The notes below the pieces were generated by a model, which searched no databases, was not told the DNA's origin, and saw only the letters and a list, made by a program, of their open reading frames with translations. Of a stretch of 51,424 bases of DNA, positions 7,840-15,761 are shown one piece after another (the stretch's first letter is position 1; each line of letters starts with the position of its first letter). Location of the stretch: positions 1 through 51,424 of the forward strand of contig NZ_NWUX01000022.1 in the NCBI RefSeq assembly GCF_002374315.1, read 5' to 3'. This DNA comes from Vreelandella nigrificans. GTDB taxonomy: Bacteria > Pseudomonadota > Gammaproteobacteria > Pseudomonadales > Halomonadaceae. Both the position numbers and the translations under genes were made by a program.

Positions 7840-8650
7840 GCCTTACTCCTCTGACCCAATGTCTACGTTGCCAGCCGATGACGCGCCTGCACACCAGCCC
7901 TCCACCGACACTGCTTCTACCCATAAGGTTCCTGATGCTGGGGCGTACCCGCCTGTATTGCTTGCTGAAAAACTCTCAAAGCAGGTAACTAGCGGTGAGC
8001 GTTCGTTAAATATTTTACACGACCTTTCCTTAAGTGTGGCAGCTGGGGAAAGCGTTGCTATTTTAGGTAAAAGTGGTGCTGGTAAATCGACACTTCTAGG
8101 TCTTTTAGCAGGATTAGATACCCCAAGTGATGGTGAGTTGACACTGTTTGGGCAACCCCTGAGTCGTCTAGATGAAGATGGCAGGGCGGCGTTACGTGCC
8201 GGACGTGTAGGTTTTGTATTTCAAAACTTCCAGCTACTACCCACCTTGAGCGCGCTTGAAAATGTGCTGTTACCATTAGAACTTTCCCCTCGGGCAGGGG
8301 AAGACCACGTGGCTGCCCAGTGGCTTGAGCGCGTAGGACTTGGTGAACGCACGGGGCACTTGCCTAAACAGCTTTCCGGTGGGGAGCAGCAGCGAGTCGC
8401 GATTGCCCGCGCTTTTGTGACCGACCCAGAATTGGTGTTTGCTGATGAGCCTACCGGTAACCTTGATCCAGATACTGGTGCACAAATCATTGACCTACTG
8501 TTTACTCTAAACCGGGAAGCAGGTACGACGTTGATTCTTGTTACCCATGATCACGCCCTTGCACGCCGCTGTGACCGCTGCTTGCGATTAGCTAATGGCA
8601 AACTTGAGCCATTTGAGCCGGTGTCTGCCAACGGGGGTGGCAATGAGTGA
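7826..8650 (+). CDS. ybbA: ABC transporter ATP-binding protein, YbbA/LolD-like
   Basis: This is the ATPase subunit of a MacB/LolD-type ABC system pairing with the FtsX-type permease encoded next. Visible motifs are Walker A GKSGAGKS, Q-loop FQNFQLLP, signature LSGGEQQR, Walker B VFADEP and H-loop VTHDH. The N-terminus has about 45 poorly conserved, Pro/Ala/Thr-rich residues before the ATPase fold. The start is uncertain: ATGs at 7826, 7838 and 7859 are all possible, and none has a strong Shine-Dalgarno sequence. With the first two, the coding region overlaps the 5' end of divergent tesA. The stop overlaps the start of the permease gene. The substrate is unproven; in E. coli the tesA-ybbA-ybbP neighbourhood is conserved. 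Confidence 0.88.
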   Translation: MPRFMPYSSDPMSTLPADDAPAHQPSTDTASTHKVPDAGAYPPVLLAEKLSKQVTSGERSLNILHDLSLSVAAGESVAILGKSGAGKSTLLGLLAGLDTPSDGELTLFGQPLSRLDEDGRAALRAGRVGFVFQNFQLLPTLSALENVLLPLELSPRAGEDHVAAQWLERVGLGERTGHLPKQLSGGEQQRVAIARAFVTDPELVFADEPTGNLDPDTGAQIIDLLFTLNREAGTTLILVTHDHALARRCDRCLRLANGKLEPFEPVSANGGGNE

Positions 8651-11207
8651 TCTTAACTGGCGTCTTGCTGCTCGCAGCCTAAGGCGCGACCTGAGAGCAG
8701 CAGATGTTCGGGCGTTGTTTATTGCACTCATGCTGGCGGTTGCTGCCTCTACGATGATTGCCTTTTTTCTTGACCGGTTAGAGCGAGGCCTGGAGCGTCA
8801 GGCGGGCCAAATGCTGGGGGGAGATTTGGTACTGGAGCAGCGCGAGCCGTTTTCTGCTGAGTTGCGTAGTACATTAGAGCAGGCAGGCTTTGTGCTCAGC
8901 GATCAAGTTGAGCTTGTTTCAATGATTAGCCGAGGTGATCGCTTCCAGCCCGCGAGCCTTAAGGCAGTAGATGATGTCTATCCCCATTACGGTGTCTCCC
9001 ATGTGGATATTGGTAATGGCACCGAACAAATAGCCTCTGGCCCGCCAGTGGGGGAGGCCTGGGTAGATCCACGGCTTGCTCAACTGATAGAAATCGAGTT
9101 GGGTGATCGTGTTCAAGTGGGCCAAACCGAACTGACCATCAGCGGTATTATTGAGCGTGAAGCAGACCAATCTGGTGGGTTTGGCAACTTCAACCCTCGC
9201 TTAATGCTCAATACCTCCGACCTGGAAGCCACGGGGTTGGTACAGCCAGGTTCTCGTATTGAGTTTGAACTACTGGCAGCGGGGCCTCCTGCCGCGTTGG
9301 AACAAGTGCAGGGGCTGCTTGGCGAGCTCAGAAGAGCCGGTGTTGACGTACGCGATGTTCGAGTAGATCGCCCCCAACTAGGTAATGCCCTGCAGCGTGC
9401 CGAAAGCTATTTGGGGCTTGCCGGTTTAGCCGCTGTACTGCTGGCTGGCGTAGCAGTGGCTATGTCTACCCGCCGTTATGTGGAACGCCATCTGGATACT
9501 GCCGCATTGCTACGCTGTTTTGGTGCCAGCCAGTATCAATTAGTGATGATTTTTACCCTACAACTGCTGGGATTAGCGCTGGCTGCTTCGGTGATTGGTG
9601 CGCTTCTTGGTTTAGTTGGGCAGGCGGTACTTCTTTGGCTGCTTACTAGTTTTTTGCCTATGACCCTACCGCCTCCCGGCATTATGCCGCTTTGGTTGGG
9701 GATTTTTACCGCCCTAGCGGTGCTTGTTGGCTTTGCTGGGCCAACGCTGTTGCGTATTAAGCAGGTTAGTGCGCTTAAGGTACTGCGCCGCGAGCTGGAT
9801 CCGTTGCCACCGTCGGCATGGTTGGTCGTGGGAGTGGCAAGCATCGTGTTTGGGGGGTTGCTATGGTTGTACTCGGGGAGCTTGCCTCTAGCGTTAGCGT
9901 TGTTGATTGGCGGCGCGGCGCTACTCGGCGTGCTCTGGCTGGTGAGCTCACTGTTACTCAGTGGCTTGCTAAAAGGGGTACAGCGGCTGTCAGGAAAAAG
10001 TGAATGGTCTCAAGCATTCCGTTTGGGTGGCCGGCAGTTAGCTCGGAGAAAACAAGCGGGCTTAGGGCAGTTGCTGGCATTCTCTGTCACTTTTTTTGCC
10101 ATGGCGATGATTGTTTTGGTGCGTGGTGATCTGTTGACTACCTGGCAAGATCAGATGCCGGATGACACGCCTAACTATTTTGCTATCAACATACAGCCTA
10201 GTGAGAGAGACGCCTTTGAAGATGCCGTGGCACCTCGTGTGGAGACCCAAAGCACACTTTACCCCATGGTGCGTGGTCGCATTACAGGCATTAATGGGCA
10301 AACACCGCGGGATGCTGTGCCGCCAGATGCCAGAGGGGATAACTCTCTACGTCGAGAGCTAAACTTAACTTGGCAGGCTGAGGTGCCGGAAGGTAACCAA
10401 ATTGTTGCTGGGCAGTGGTTTACATCGGCAGGCGAATCTCAAGGCTTTATGAGAGAAGTAGACGCAACGCCCATATCTACCAATGAGATTACACCTATTT
10501 CCATGGAGGATGGTCTCGCCCAGCGGTTAGGGTTAGGGATTGGCGATGAACTAACATTTTCGGTAGGAGGGGATACGATTGCTACCCGCATTGAAAGTTT
10601 GCGTAGCCTTAATTGGGATAGCTTTACCCCCAATTTCTTCATTATCTTCCCGCCGGGTGTGCTGGAATCGTTCGGGCATAGCTATATCACCGCCTTCCAC
10701 TTGCCTGATGTCGAACAAGGGTTAATTCGACAGTTGGTGAGTGATTTTCCTGGTGTATCGCTACTCAACGTAGATGCTATCTTAGGCCAGGTACGAGAGG
10801 TGCTGACCCAGGTTACCCGGGCAATAGAGCTTGTATTAGCGCTGGTGCTGTTGGCTGGTATTAGCGTGCTGTACGCAGCCCTTACCGCGAGTAGGCCGGC
10901 TCGAGCTCATGAAAGTGGCTTGTTACGTGTGTTTGGTGCGGGCACCAAAATGATTTCCCGCGTGCAAGGAGCAGAGTATGCGTTACTGGGATTTGCCAGT
11001 GGTTTGATGGGCGCGGTGCTGGCTGAACTAGCTACCGCTGCACTTTACCTTTACTGGCTGGAGCTAACTCCTCGCCTACATTGGGGGCTTTGGGTCATGC
11101 TGCCGTTAGGCGGAGCGCTGCTAATCGGTATTATTGGCCATGTGCTTTCTTATAGTTTGAGGCGCCAAGCCCCTGCTGCTAGTTTGGGGCTTTTGGGTGA
11201 AGCGTAA
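8643..11207 (+). CDS. ybbP: FtsX-type ABC permease, YbbP-like
   Basis: This 854-residue inner-membrane protein has two MacB-like periplasmic regions and two FtsX-type membrane domains, about ten membrane helices in all. The first helix is at about residues 23-43; a cluster follows in the middle (about 260-460), and a final set lies near the C-terminus. It would form a complex with the YbbA-like ATPase. I set the start at the ATG at 8643 (MSDLNWRLAARS), which overlaps the ybbA stop by 8 bp and has GGGGGTGG upstream, instead of an ATG at 8595 deep inside ybbA. The family is thought to move or extract envelope compounds by mechanotransmission, but the substrate is unknown. A strong terminator follows. 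Confidence 0.88.
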   Translation: MSDLNWRLAARSLRRDLRAADVRALFIALMLAVAASTMIAFFLDRLERGLERQAGQMLGGDLVLEQREPFSAELRSTLEQAGFVLSDQVELVSMISRGDRFQPASLKAVDDVYPHYGVSHVDIGNGTEQIASGPPVGEAWVDPRLAQLIEIELGDRVQVGQTELTISGIIEREADQSGGFGNFNPRLMLNTSDLEATGLVQPGSRIEFELLAAGPPAALEQVQGLLGELRRAGVDVRDVRVDRPQLGNALQRAESYLGLAGLAAVLLAGVAVAMSTRRYVERHLDTAALLRCFGASQYQLVMIFTLQLLGLALAASVIGALLGLVGQAVLLWLLTSFLPMTLPPPGIMPLWLGIFTALAVLVGFAGPTLLRIKQVSALKVLRRELDPLPPSAWLVVGVASIVFGGLLWLYSGSLPLALALLIGGAALLGVLWLVSSLLLSGLLKGVQRLSGKSEWSQAFRLGGRQLARRKQAGLGQLLAFSVTFFAMAMIVLVRGDLLTTWQDQMPDDTPNYFAINIQPSERDAFEDAVAPRVETQSTLYPMVRGRITGINGQTPRDAVPPDARGDNSLRRELNLTWQAEVPEGNQIVAGQWFTSAGESQGFMREVDATPISTNEITPISMEDGLAQRLGLGIGDELTFSVGGDTIATRIESLRSLNWDSFTPNFFIIFPPGVLESFGHSYITAFHLPDVEQGLIRQLVSDFPGVSLLNVDAILGQVREVLTQVTRAIELVLALVLLAGISVLYAALTASRPARAHESGLLRVFGAGTKMISRVQGAEYALLGFASGLMGAVLAELATAALYLYWLELTPRLHWGLWVMLPLGGALLIGIIGHVLSYSLRRQAPAASLGLLGEA

Positions 11208-11224
11208 CGCCTTATGAGCAGCCT

Positions 11225-11252
11225 GGGGCGGCTATTTTAGCCGCCCCTTTTT
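11225..11252 (+). terminator. Rho-independent terminator of ybbA-ybbP
   Basis: A perfect 10-bp GC-rich stem (11225-11234 with 11238-11247) has a 3-nt loop and a run of five T (11248-11252). It starts 17 bp after the ybbP stop. Confidence 0.92.
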
Positions 11253-11382
11253 GCCTCTCTTCAAAAGGGGCTCAGTGGGGTGTACTAAACGACTTACCGT
11301 CAGCGGTGAACTAAAATAGCGTGGCTGTCCAGTTGGTCAGTTTTTTGGCAGCAATACCATCATGAAACATACTCATGTAACA

Positions 11383-11414
11383 CCTGACGCGGATGCGATG
11401 AAAGTCGCGTCAGG
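11383..11414. promoter_or_regulatory. Perfect 9-bp inverted repeat upstream of glyA
   Basis: CCTGACGCG (11383-11391) and CGCGTCAGG (11406-11414) are exact inverse copies whose centres are 23 bp apart, about two helical turns. A TATGAT -10-like hexamer lies just downstream at 11421-11426. The arrangement suits a dimeric regulator binding at the glyA promoter, or an RNA stem if transcription begins further upstream. It matches neither the PurR box nor the MetR half-sites known for enteric glyA. Confidence 0.55.
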
Positions 11415-11477
11415 CTGCGTTATGATAGCGCCCTCGCTTTTCCATGATGACTCTTTCTCGTTACGAGGTTCCCGCCG

Positions 11478-12743
11478 ATGTTCAGCCGTGATATGACAAT
11501 TGCTGGATTCGATGATGCGCTGTTTGATGCCATGCAGAAAGAAGTGGCACGCCAAGAAGCCCACATTGAACTGATTGCTTCCGAAAACTACGCTAGCCCC
11601 CGCGTACTTGAAGCCCAAGGTAGCCAGCTGACCAATAAATACGCTGAAGGCTATCCCGGCAAGCGTTACTACGGCGGCTGTGAATTTGTCGACATTGCTG
11701 AAAACTTGGCTATTGATTATGCCAAAGAGCTGTTTGGTGCGACCTATGTTAACGTCCAACCTCACTCCGGCTCCCAGGCTAACAGCGCGGTTTTTCAAGC
11801 GCTCGTAACACCCGGCGATACCATTTTGGGCATGAGTCTTGATGCTGGTGGCCACCTTACCCACGGTGCCAAGCCTAACTTCTCCGGCAAGCACTATAAC
11901 GCTATTCAGTATGGTCTGAACGAACAAGGCCTGATCGACTATGATCAAGTGGCGGAGCTGGCGCGCGAGCACAAACCTAAAATGATTATTGCGGGTTTCT
12001 CAGCTTACTCACAAATTGTTGATTGGGCTAAGTTCCGTGAAATCGCTGACGAAGTGGGCGCCTATCTTTTGGTGGATATGGCCCATGTTTCTGGTTTGGT
12101 CGCAGCAGGCATTTATCCCAGCCCGTTGCCCCATGCTCACGTGGTTACCTCGACTACGCACAAAACGCTGCGTGGCCCTCGAAGTGGCGTGATTCTCTCT
12201 GCTGAGAATGATGCAGACATTGAGAAAAAGCTCCAATCGGCGGTATTCCCTGGTGGTCAGGGCGGCCCGTTGATGCATGTTATCGCCGCTAAAGCTATCT
12301 GCTTTAAAGAGGCGATGGCGCCGGAGTTTAAAACCTACCAGCAGCAGGTAGTGAAGAACGCCCAAGCGATGGCTAAGGTATTTATTGGCCGTGGATATGA
12401 TATCGTTTCCGGCGGCACCGAAGACCACCTCTTCCTGCTTTCGTTGATCAAGCAGGGCGTGACTGGTAAAGATGCTGATGCTGCCCTTGGCCGCGCTCAT
12501 ATTACCGTGAACAAAAACGCAGTGCCTAACGACCCACAAAGCCCGTTCGTCACTTCTGGTCTGCGCATTGGTACGCCAGCAGTGACTACCCGCGGTTTTG
12601 GCGAGCAGGAGTGTACTCAGCTGGCTGGCTGGATCTGTGACATTCTCGATGTGCTGGCAAAAGGCGAAGACTCCAGTGAGTTAGAGGCCCAGGTGCTGGA
12701 TAAAGTGGCAGAAGTGTGTAGCCGCTTCCCTGTTTATAAGTAA
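11478..12743 (+). CDS. glyA: Serine hydroxymethyltransferase
   Basis: This cytosolic PLP enzyme interconverts serine and tetrahydrofolate with glycine and 5,10-methylene-THF, the main source of one-carbon units. The full-length 421-residue protein has typical family size. It shows the N-terminal IELIASENY motif, the YPGKRYYGG loop, the HSGSQAN phosphate-binding region, and the PLP lysine in [13 protein letters not shown]. The ATG at 11478 has ACGAGGT upstream. The gene is transcribed alone: a terminator lies on each side, and a perfect inverted repeat sits in its promoter region. Confidence 0.98.
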   Translation: MFSRDMTIAGFDDALFDAMQKEVARQEAHIELIASENYASPRVLEAQGSQLTNKYAEGYPGKRYYGGCEFVDIAENLAIDYAKELFGATYVNVQPHSGSQANSAVFQALVTPGDTILGMSLDAGGHLTHGAKPNFSGKHYNAIQYGLNEQGLIDYDQVAELAREHKPKMIIAGFSAYSQIVDWAKFREIADEVGAYLLVDMAHVSGLVAAGIYPSPLPHAHVVTSTTHKTLRGPRSGVILSAENDADIEKKLQSAVFPGGQGGPLMHVIAAKAICFKEAMAPEFKTYQQQVVKNAQAMAKVFIGRGYDIVSGGTEDHLFLLSLIKQGVTGKDADAALGRAHITVNKNAVPNDPQSPFVTSGLRIGTPAVTTRGFGEQECTQLAGWICDILDVLAKGEDSSELEAQVLDKVAEVCSRFPVYK

Positions 12744-12793
12744 TTTCTCTTCTATAGTGCGGTAAGTATTGCTGATTAGCAGTATGTAAAGAA

Positions 12794-12822
12794 AAAGCGC
12801 TAACCCAGAGGGTTAGCGCTTT
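12794..12822. terminator. Bidirectional terminator between glyA and the flgO operon
   Basis: A perfect 13-bp stem (12794-12806 with 12810-12822) with a 3-nt loop is flanked by A residues on the left and T residues on the right. It can serve both the rightward glyA transcript and the leftward flgO transcript. Confidence 0.88.
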
Positions 12823-12845
12823 ATTGGTTTCTAGGCGCATGCTCA

Positions 12846-13433
12846 CTACCAGCCGCCTTGGCCTTCCAGTAAGCTACGTGTGTTGTTGTTGAGCGGTAGC
12901 CGGAAGTCTGCGCTACTCAATACCATTGCATCACCTGCTCTTACTACCCGAGCGCTGACATAGATGTAGTCTTGCCCTTGCGCATAGGTTCCCATCAATA
13001 TGGAGCGTGCATTATGTTGAGCACTTAATCTCTGTACTTGACGAGATAAAATGAGCTCGCCCACGTTCTCTTCGATGAACATGCTGTCGCGCATTTTAAC
13101 TTCGCGAACCTGCATACCTTCGCGGGCTAAGGCAGATGCCATAAGCTCAGAACTGATGCGGCCAAATGTTGAAGATTGGCTCAGGTTATCGATGCTAACA
13201 AAAGTAGCCGCAATCATAGGGCTGTGGCGGGTTAGATCTGGGTTATTACTTACCATTTGACTGGCAGCTGTGTGTGCCAACTCTGAAAGGTCTGGCTCTG
13301 GTGTATTAGGTTGGTTCGTATTGCCAAGGGTGCTGCACCCTACAAGCATAAACATGGTCAACACCGGCAGCAGTAAACAAGCTGTACGTGGCAAACAGCG
13401 CAGCAGAAAAGCTGCTAAAGAAGATAAAAGCAT
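12846..13433 (-). CDS. flgO: FlgO-domain outer-membrane lipoprotein
   Basis: This 195-residue protein has a long hydrophobic leader ending in a lipobox (MLVGC), then a domain resembling FlgO of Vibrio, an outer-membrane protein needed for full flagellar function. Typical features are the internal HNARSILMGTYAQG and YIYVSARVVRAGD strands near the C-terminus. I use the ATG at 13433, four bases beyond the stop of the preceding gene. The longer open frame, reaching 13601, would overlap that gene extensively. It is the second gene of a two-gene leftward operon behind a sigma-28-like promoter, which supports a motility role. Confidence 0.82.
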   Translation of the reverse strand: MLLSSLAAFLLRCLPRTACLLLPVLTMFMLVGCSTLGNTNQPNTPEPDLSELAHTAASQMVSNNPDLTRHSPMIAATFVSIDNLSQSSTFGRISSELMASALAREGMQVREVKMRDSMFIEENVGELILSRQVQRLSAQHNARSILMGTYAQGQDYIYVSARVVRAGDAMVLSSADFRLPLNNNTRSLLEGQGGW

Positions 13434-13437
13434 AGTG

Positions 13438-14175
13438 TTACCAGGTGTCAGTGATGGAAACAGTGGGGGTGGCAGGCGCTTGGGGAACGCGGTGTGGTGC
13501 ATAATGGCGCCGATCTCTCGCGTTAATGTAATAAATATTGGAGGATGAGTAGAGGATCCGGTCGTCCTCAATAATTTGTGTGGTAACGATAATCTCCTCA
13601 TTACCTATATGTGTCCAACTGCCAGAGGTGGTGTCAGCGAGCATGGCCGCAGGGATTAATGCTAGTGCAGGCTCACTCCAATTACGGAGTGGGAAGCTAG
13701 CCACTGCGACTCCTGTTGCAAGAGCTGTATAGGCGCCAAGGGGAGGGCGCGTATATCCCCGGCCCCGATGCTCAACTACCTCAACATTAACCTGAACTAT
13801 GGCGCCACCTGTGTGTGGTTGAGTGGTTACATTTCCTCCGCGGGAAACCAGTTCGCTGGTAAGTAATGTGCGAAAGCCACGTTCGAACTCTCCACCGCTG
13901 TAGGCACTGAGGTGGCTAGACTCACCAGCTGGGATGTGTAAGTCCCTAAAGCGTACGCGCTCGCTGCGTAAAATACCGGAAGCTTCATTTTGAGCCAATA
14001 CTTCCCAGTGCTGGGCAGCCTGCATCCGCTGTTGTTCTGTGTAGGGGTAGGTTGTTGCGATAGGCGCCTGAGAGGTATTAGCGTAAAAACAGCCGTTAAG
14101 CATAAGGCTGGCAAGCCCTAGGCTAACAGAGCGTAAAAAACGAGCTTTAGAGACTGAAATAAAACGAATACGCAC
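13438..14175 (-). CDS. Putative lipoprotein, first gene of the flgO operon
   Basis: The 245-residue protein has a basic N-terminus, a hydrophobic leader and a lipobox (LMLNGC), so it is probably an outer-membrane lipoprotein. I do not recognise its main domain. It has a glycine-rich middle (about residues 145-175, HRGRGYTRPPLG) and beta-rich flanks. I chose GTG 14175 over GTG 14196 because AAGGA lies eight bases upstream of 14175 and nothing useful precedes 14196. The stop is four bases before flgO. By position it may be a partner of FlgO, like FlgP or FlgT in Vibrio, but no clear homology to those is visible. Confidence 0.75.
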   Translation of the reverse strand: MRIRFISVSKARFLRSVSLGLASLMLNGCFYANTSQAPIATTYPYTEQQRMQAAQHWEVLAQNEASGILRSERVRFRDLHIPAGESSHLSAYSGGEFERGFRTLLTSELVSRGGNVTTQPHTGGAIVQVNVEVVEHRGRGYTRPPLGAYTALATGVAVASFPLRNWSEPALALIPAAMLADTTSGSWTHIGNEEIIVTTQIIEDDRILYSSSNIYYINARDRRHYAPHRVPQAPATPTVSITDTW

Positions 14176-14235
14176 CTGATAGTTCCTTATCGCCACAAAA
14201 CGGCTTTTGATAGACTAGTTTGCCACGCTTAACTT

Positions 14236-14262
14236 AGATCGGCCACGAGGTTAAAAACTTGA
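14236..14262 (-). promoter_or_regulatory. Sigma-28 (FliA)-like promoter for the lipoprotein-flgO operon
   Basis: Read on the minus strand: TCAAGTTT, an 11-bp spacer, then GCCGATCT. The enteric FliA consensus is TAAAGTTT-N11-GCCGATAA, so the match is 7/8 and 6/8 at exact spacing. It lies about 60 bp upstream of the chosen GTG. Confidence 0.65.
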
Positions 14263-14278
14263 ATGAGTAATTGCTCCC

Positions 14279-15289
14279 ATGCTTGAAGATCACCGCGCTG
14301 GACCGCGTCATGACTCTCTCCTTACCGCCTACTCTGATGATGATAGCAACAGCGGCTGGATGATTAGCTATATCGATATTATGACGCTGTTAGTAGCACT
14401 CTTCGTGATTATTATTGCGGCGGCGGGGGTGACTAGCCCTACGTGGCTTCCGCAAGAGGATGTAGTGACACCTGCATATGATGTGCTGCCTGCACTTGAA
14501 GTACCGCTACCCGCTGAGCTTGCCAACGTTCGTCAGCAGCGCGACGCTTATACTTTTTATACGCCCCCGGGTGAGTTGAGCCCCATGGCTGTTAGCGCTG
14601 CGCTGGGGGTCGCTGGGTTGCCTGCGCGCCGGCCTGCAGTGGGAGTTCCTCCGTTATTAGCGCGCGTAGCTGAGGAGACGTCAGCGCAAGAAACCCCCGT
14701 TGTCGATGTGAGGCTGCCACGACCATTGTTGGCGACCAATGAGAATCAGCTAGTGTCGCCGCTGTCTAATTACATGGTGCTGCTGACTGACCGCCCTCCG
14801 GTCAACGTTCAAGAAATAGAGGAAGAAACCGCAAGCAGCATTTTTGCGCTTGATGAAACCTTATTAGAGCGTGTAGGGGCATCCCTCTACTTACCTAATC
14901 TTGAAGGTGTCGAAGTATCGAGGGTAGCTGAAGGTATTAGCTTGCGAGTACAGGATCAGCTGCTGTTTCCATCAGCAGCGGCAGAGCTTTCTGAGAGTGG
15001 CTCGTCGCTTGTCAGTAGTTTGATGGAAACTATTCAGCGTTACGATGGCGAAGTATGGGTAGAGGGGCACTCTGATAGTCAGTCTATTAATACACCTGAG
15101 TTTTCATCCAACTGGGCGCTTTCAAGTGCTCGAGCTATTGCCATTGTGGAAGAGCTTGAAGCCGCGGGTGTGGCCCCTGAGCGCCTTCGAGCAGTAGGAC
15201 TGGCAGCGACTCGGCCCTTAGAAGACAACAGCACTGAGGTGGGGCGTGCGCGTAACCGCCGTGTTGAGGTCGTTATTCACGTTGAATAA
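14279..15289 (+). CDS. MotB-like/OmpA-family peptidoglycan-binding membrane protein
   Basis: The 336-residue protein has one N-terminal membrane segment (about residues 27-52) in a MotB-type plug context, SGWMISYIDIMTLL. Its Asp33 sits where MotB has the proton-accepting Asp. A long, poorly conserved linker (about 60-215) follows, and an OmpA-like peptidoglycan-binding domain ends the protein (about 220-335, with VEGHSDSQ and NRRVEV motifs). It could be a stator B-subunit or an OmpA-type envelope anchor. No motA neighbour is visible, which is unusual for a true stator. The ATG has no strong Shine-Dalgarno sequence. It is divergent from the flgO operon. Confidence 0.78.
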   Translation: MLEDHRAGPRHDSLLTAYSDDDSNSGWMISYIDIMTLLVALFVIIIAAAGVTSPTWLPQEDVVTPAYDVLPALEVPLPAELANVRQQRDAYTFYTPPGELSPMAVSAALGVAGLPARRPAVGVPPLLARVAEETSAQETPVVDVRLPRPLLATNENQLVSPLSNYMVLLTDRPPVNVQEIEEETASSIFALDETLLERVGASLYLPNLEGVEVSRVAEGISLRVQDQLLFPSAAAELSESGSSLVSSLMETIQRYDGEVWVEGHSDSQSINTPEFSSNWALSSARAIAIVEELEAAGVAPERLRAVGLAATRPLEDNSTEVGRARNRRVEVVIHVE

Positions 15290-15409
15290 CAATAATTGGG
15301 TTGAATAACTATTAGGATAGCGGGGGTGGTAAAGATAGGAGCTGGGTTAGTAATGGAAAGTTATGTACATAAATAGCGTTCACTCAGTGGAGGCTAACGA
15401 AACGGTAAT

Positions 15410-15438
15410 AAAAAAGCCCGCCGGAGGGGGAGGCGGGC
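15410..15438 (-). terminator. Rho-independent terminator of the candidate sRNA
   Basis: The stem GCCCGCC/GGCGGGC (15416-15422 with 15432-15438) is followed on the minus strand by six T (15415 down to 15410). Confidence 0.85.
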
Positions 15439-15506
15439 AGTAAAGGGCTTGGCTCATTACAACTCACTGGTATCAGGCTGGGGTGTACAGGATGTCCGGT
15501 GAGTAC
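15410..15506 (-). ncRNA. Candidate small RNA (about 97 nt)
   Basis: On the minus strand a near-consensus sigma-70 promoter is followed, about 70 bases later, by a textbook terminator (15416-15438, then T6). No gene in this direction needs that terminator. The predicted RNA starts with G at 15506. Its 5' part can pair ACUCAC (near the start) with GUGAGU about 35 bases on, and the terminator loop is C-rich (CCUCCCCCUCC), complementary to Shine-Dalgarno sequences. A 60-codon open frame spans the same stretch but lacks a ribosome binding site and has a low-complexity translation, so I favour RNA. Confidence 0.6.
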
Positions 15507-15512
15507 AATATA

Positions 15513-15540
15513 AGTATAGCTATTTGAGAAGGTTTGCCAA
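15513..15540 (-). promoter_or_regulatory. Sigma-70 promoter of the candidate sRNA
   Basis: On the minus strand TTGGCA (15540-15535), a 16-bp spacer and TATACT (15518-15513) each match the consensus at 5 of 6 positions. A G lies seven bases downstream as a plausible start. Confidence 0.65.
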
Positions 15541-15761
15541 GAGCTTGTGGAAAAATTAACCCTCATTGTTTTACATAACTGAGCGCACTGTTTTGGTGCT
15601 TTTGGATTGCTCTTTTTTGGTGCTTGCCTGATCTTTGAATTATATCTTTCATAGCTCTATGATTTTTTTTGCTTAATTTTTTTCTGGCGTATGATTTGCA
15701 GTTCCTCTTGTTTAGACGCTGAAGCGCATAAGTGCTTTTGAGACTGTAAATAGGTGGTGCT

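Larger units (their letters stand above)
15290..15761. other. 472-bp intergenic region
   Basis: The region holds a probable leftward small RNA (15410-15506) with its promoter and terminator. The right half is AT-rich and contains two copies of TTTTGGTGCTT (15591-15601 and 15615-15625). It also has a possible rightward -10 TATGAT (15690-15695) for the downstream phosphatase gene. I see no convincing coding region. Confidence 0.6.

Noticed and set aside
12009..12539. 176-codon minus-strand open frame across glyA
   Set aside because: It is antisense to a highly conserved gene, and its translation resembles no family.
15384..15566. 60-codon minus-strand open frame over the candidate sRNA
   Set aside because: It begins upstream of the predicted promoter, runs through the terminator hairpin and lacks a ribosome binding site.
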